Shown one piece after another: positions 61,519 to 64,000 of a stretch of 64,000 nt of DNA. Within the stretch, counting starts at the first letter, position 1; every line of letters starts with the position of its first letter. The position numbers were made by a program, and so were the translations under genes. Location: assembly GCA_964427425.1 (NCBI GenBank), contig CAYRUD010000014.1, positions 1 through 64,000 of the forward strand, given 5' to 3'. The notes beneath the pieces are model-generated. The model saw only the letters and a list, made by a program, of their open reading frames with translations. It ran no database searches and had not been told where the DNA came from. The DNA is from CAYRUD01 sp964427425 (lineage in GTDB: Bacteria > Chlamydiota > Chlamydiia > Chlamydiales > FEN-1388).

Positions 61519-62286
61519 TTACTCGGCTATCTTCATGAGTTGTCTCATTTTCTCAAGTTGAGATGGATGAGAATTCTTTTGAATAAATTCAATAATGAGG
61601 CGAGCACTCTCTTGAGGTGAAAGTTTTGATACATCAAGAGTTAGATCGTAAAGCATTCCCTCATGAACAGTAGAATAGTGGCTTCTTGCATGCCCTTGAG
61701 GAGAGGTGTTTCTCTTTCGCTCTCTTTCCTCAATTACAGATAGAGGGGCTTGAATGCCTATTAAGTATACACGGCTTCCTGAAAATGCTGAAATAAGATC
61801 TTTCCGCCAAGAGTCTTTATAAAGAATATAATCTACAACAATGATGTTTCCTGCTTCAGCATATCCTCGGATGGCTTTATGCATTCCACTGATAACTTTT
61901 TCTCCTGCAGGACCGATCTCTAAGGGGATAATAGGGTTACCCTCATGGTCTTTCTGAAGAGATATTTTTCGGATGAGCTCGCCATTTGGCGCATATTGGA
62001 CGAGCTCTTTTTTCTCATGAAACTCTTGTAAATTGGGCTCAGGTAAAAGGGCGTCAAAGAAAGTATCAATACCAGCTGTAAGTACTAATTGAGGATATTG
62101 CTTCTGAATTTCTTTCTGGATCGAGCTTTTCCCAGAGGCGGAAGGACCATTTAAGAGGATAATAATTCCCTTTGACTGAGGAGGATTTATATCAGATGTA
62201 TTCGCTCCCAAGTGGAAGAGAGAAAGAAGCATGAAAAGCACTGTTTTAATGAAGATAAAAGAGGTGATTTCATTATTTTTCTGCAT
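61519..62286 (-). CDS. Chloramphenicol-phosphotransferase-like kinase with N-terminal export signal
   Basis: 255 residues from ATG 62286, which has AAAGGA 7 nt upstream; a longer frame would overlap tsaE. The N-terminus (FIFIKTVLFMLLSLFHLGANTS) looks like a signal peptide or anchor. The following CPT-like (PF07931) P-loop kinase domain has GIIILLNGPSASGKSSIQKE, TAGIDTFFDALLPEP, VVDYILYKDSWRKDL and the YLIGIQAPLSVIEERERKR segment. CPT inactivates chloramphenicol by phosphorylation, but family members in other bacteria have other or unknown substrates. An exported ATP-dependent kinase is odd, since the periplasm has no ATP. It might act in the host, or the hydrophobic region may be a membrane anchor. 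Confidence 0.8.
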   Translation of the reverse strand: MQKNNEITSFIFIKTVLFMLLSLFHLGANTSDINPPQSKGIIILLNGPSASGKSSIQKEIQKQYPQLVLTAGIDTFFDALLPEPNLQEFHEKKELVQYAPNGELIRKISLQKDHEGNPIIPLEIGPAGEKVISGMHKAIRGYAEAGNIIVVDYILYKDSWRKDLISAFSGSRVYLIGIQAPLSVIEERERKRNTSPQGHARSHYSTVHEGMLYDLTLDVSKLSPQESARLIIEFIQKNSHPSQLEKMRQLMKIAE

Positions 62287-62296
62287 ACAAAATCCT

Positions 62297-62755
62297 TTAA
62301 ACAAGTGTCTCTTCAAGCGAATGAAAATAGCTATAGCTTCGCTGTGTCTCATCGATGAATTGAGCGATGATCGTTCTTGTCTTGGGAGGGAGGATCTCTT
62401 TAATCCTATCAGGCCACTCAATAATACAGTATCCATCTTGAAGAAGCTCTCCTAATCCCAAATCAAGAAATTCTTCGAAGGAGGTCAGTCTCCAAAGGTC
62501 TAAATGGCTGACTCGTACAGATCCATCTTGCGATGTGAAAAGAGAGGCATATTGAAATGTTGGACTTGTAATTTCCTCAAAAGGGATGTGAGTAAGACCA
62601 TGAACTATCCCCTTAGCAAGAGTTGTTTTCCCCGCTCCCAAATCTCCGGTTAAGGCAACAACCAATGATTTTTCCTTAAGCATCTCTTTGGCAATCTCTT
62701 GGCCAAGTAAAAATGTTTCTTCTTCACTGTGTGTCGTTATCCTGTGTGCGATCAT
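62297..62755 (-). CDS. tsaE: tRNA threonylcarbamoyladenosine biosynthesis ATPase TsaE
   Basis: About 152 residues from ATG 62755; an in-frame ATG at 62818 would add 21. Walker A VVALTGDLGAGKTTLAKGI, TSPTFQYASLF, RVSHLDLWRLTSFEEFLDLG and CIIEWPDRI are hallmarks of YjeE/TsaE. It works with TsaB/TsaD in t6A modification of ANN-decoding tRNAs. The upstream gene is the DUF2709-like one, as in Chlamydia (CT537/CT538 as I recall). No clear ribosome binding site for either start. Confidence 0.92.
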   Translation of the reverse strand: MIAHRITTHSEEETFLLGQEIAKEMLKEKSLVVALTGDLGAGKTTLAKGIVHGLTHIPFEEITSPTFQYASLFTSQDGSVRVSHLDLWRLTSFEEFLDLGLGELLQDGYCIIEWPDRIKEILPPKTRTIIAQFIDETQRSYSYFHSLEETLV

Positions 62756-62917
62756 GGATGACTTTGGGTGATAGGTTAGATAGGAGATTATATTACGAGA
62801 GCAGATAAGAGAGAGCAATGAAGATCAAAAATGACAGGAGGATTTCTAGTTTTTTTAGAGAGCGCGGAAGCTGATTTTTTCGACCAAGCTTGGAATGCGC
62901 TCTCTACAAAGAAGGTG

Positions 62918-63655
62918 CTAGTCTTGTTCTACTTCTCCAAGCCATGCTTCTACGTAAGGCTTGAATGCCTCAATCTCTGAAAGTTGTTCAACGAAGGAGG
63001 CTATCTTATCTTCGCGGAGCTGCTCTTCAATCATCTGCATAAACGAGGATTCGATCTGGAATCGACTCTGGTTCATCACATCGACCAAAGAAACTCGCTT
63101 CAAATAGTTCTCTCGAACATCATCAATGACTGCCTCTTTTGAGTGGAAGAGCTTGCCATTAATCGCTGAGGAGTAGACTACTTTCACAATAGGAGCTTTA
63201 GGAGCGAACTTGGCAGCATACGACTTAATCACTTCAGGGTCTTCGGAAATGAAGAAGCGCTTTGCTTTCAAGCCACCTTGCCGTTCAGTGTTTTCTGGGC
63301 ATTTAGAGACCCAATCGTAGATAGCATCTTGCGGATTCGGATGAGTATTATTTCCAAAAACTTTACCTGTAAAAGGACAGATATAAATTTTTGTAGTGTT
63401 CTCATCGACAGAGGACTTGACGTATCCGATTTTGATCTCGGTTTCTCTCCATAGCTTATCTTCTCTTTCAAGAAGAGCTATAGCATCGTCAGCGCCCTTA
63501 TAGACAAGCTTATCTTTGATAAAGAGAACGGGTTCCAGCCTGTACTTTTCTTCGACAAAGTGAAGGTACGTTGCAATCAACTCAGGTCTTTTTGTGTTTT
63601 CAACAAAATGCTTAATTGATTCCTGAATGTGCAGGGGAATGGAAATCTTGGTCAT
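62918..63655 (-). CDS. DUF2709-like conserved chlamydial protein
   Basis: 245 residues. I recognise it as the chlamydia-restricted protein found next to tsaE (DUF2709; CT538-like), function unknown. Mixed alpha/beta, acidic, no signal peptide. KIYICPFTGKVFGNNTHPNP contains a Cys-Pro-x-x-Gly-like turn, and DWVSKCPENTERQGGLKAKR has a second Cys-Pro, so a metal-binding site is possible but unproven. C-terminal third helical (FMQMIEEQLREDKIASFVEQ). Left side is the tsaE intergenic region, right side is the 345-bp end of the window. Confidence 0.75.
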   Translation of the reverse strand: MTKISIPLHIQESIKHFVENTKRPELIATYLHFVEEKYRLEPVLFIKDKLVYKGADDAIALLEREDKLWRETEIKIGYVKSSVDENTTKIYICPFTGKVFGNNTHPNPQDAIYDWVSKCPENTERQGGLKAKRFFISEDPEVIKSYAAKFAPKAPIVKVVYSSAINGKLFHSKEAVIDDVRENYLKRVSLVDVMNQSRFQIESSFMQMIEEQLREDKIASFVEQLSEIEAFKPYVEAWLGEVEQD

Positions 63656-64000
63656 TCACGTACCTCTTCAGCAATCTCTCGTGAGAGTGATTTTATGATA
63701 ATATTTGCTCGATTTATTTTCCTTCGTGTCTCTTCGACTCCGTAGCCTTTATAGATATAAAGAGATCCAACGGTATAAGAAATGGCGTTTAAAGCTGTAA
63801 AGAGACTTTTTACGAAGGAATGGGTACCCTAAAAATTCTCGCGAGAGAAGTTTTTGGAAAATACACGCGCTACCAAATTACGGTTTTTGATGCTTATTCA
63901 TCAATTATTTTCTCGCCTAATTTCCGTGCATTGAGAAATCATATCTGATATATTTTTATCCTTTTTCACGTTAGACGTTTGCTCTTTCTTCATAACTAAT
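63656..64000. promoter_or_regulatory. Upstream region of the DUF2709-like gene, window edge
   Basis: 345 bp, AT-rich, no ORF of credible length and no strong hairpin. It must contain the promoter of the DUF2709-like gene on the minus strand. A neighbouring gene may begin beyond 64000. Confidence 0.35.

Overview
This window looks like chromosomal DNA from a chlamydia-related bacterium (phylum Chlamydiota), probably an environmental or amoeba-associated lineage rather than a classical Chlamydia. Three things support this. There are two tandem plastid/parasite-type nucleotide transporters (54850-58112). There are conserved chlamydial gene neighbourhoods: rpsL-rpsG-fusA-rpsJ, rplU-rpmA-obgE, rho-coaE-polA-sohB-transporter, a gpmA/NifS-like/NifU-like/birA/rodA/RsuA-type cluster, and dnaQ/tsaE/DUF2709-like. 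There is also a rich set of eukaryotic-type protein kinases and ankyrin-type proteins. The DNA is AT-rich. Family or genus cannot be settled by reading alone.

Layout: 109-1650 encodes a strongly acidic repeat protein of unknown function, followed by a clear terminator. 1841-8617 holds an orphan protein, a YfiH-type laccase-fold protein, a solute-binding lipoprotein, glycogen phosphorylase and a small DUF1653-like protein. 8679-10944 (minus) is a phosphate permease with its PhoU-like partner. 10989-15421 (minus) is a tandem array of three related Ser/Thr-kinase-like proteins. 15667-24389 is the RsuA/Rsm22-like pair, a small secreted protein, gpmA, NifS-like, NifU-like, birA, rodA and a small orphan. 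24386-27670 (minus) is a paralogous pair of ankyrin-like proteins with a conserved His/Asn/Gln/Cys C-terminal domain. 27932-31591 (minus) is the str-type ribosomal operon, closed by a perfect 19-bp inverted repeat. 32129-33690 is scpA-scpB. 33951-39419 (plus) is a second array of three kinase-like proteins from a different subfamily. 39672-44091 holds tsp, tRNA-Phe, rplU, rpmA and obgE. 44187-51944 (minus) holds a membrane-anchored orphan, rho, coaE, polA and sohB. 52204-54699 (plus) holds an MscS channel, a DedA protein and pgsA. 54850-63655 (minus) holds two nucleotide transporters, pgk, an exonuclease, engB, a secreted CPT-like kinase, tsaE and a DUF2709-like protein.

The core genes serve translation, replication, chromosome condensation, glycolysis, glycogen breakdown, phosphate uptake and scavenging of host nucleotides. 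Between these conserved blocks sit islands of likely host-interaction proteins: two kinase arrays, the ankyrin/cysteine-protein pair and the acidic repeat protein.

The most unusual observations are these. (i) The plus-strand kinases appear to use a WNK-like arrangement: a lysine in the glycine-rich loop and glutamate at the usual beta-3 lysine site. (ii) Two of three minus-strand kinases have DFE instead of DFG. (iii) The NifS-like protein aligns without gaps to IscS around the PLP site but lacks the PLP lysine and the catalytic cysteine, while the adjacent NifU-like protein has lost all scaffold cysteines yet keeps the Nfu CxxC. (iv) The twin ankyrin-like proteins share a H-x15-N-x76/77-Q-x5-C pattern that resembles the residue order of CE-clan (Ulp/YopJ/ChlaDub) cysteine enzymes. 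(v) Rho carries a histidine-rich N-terminal extension. All alignments were done by eye.
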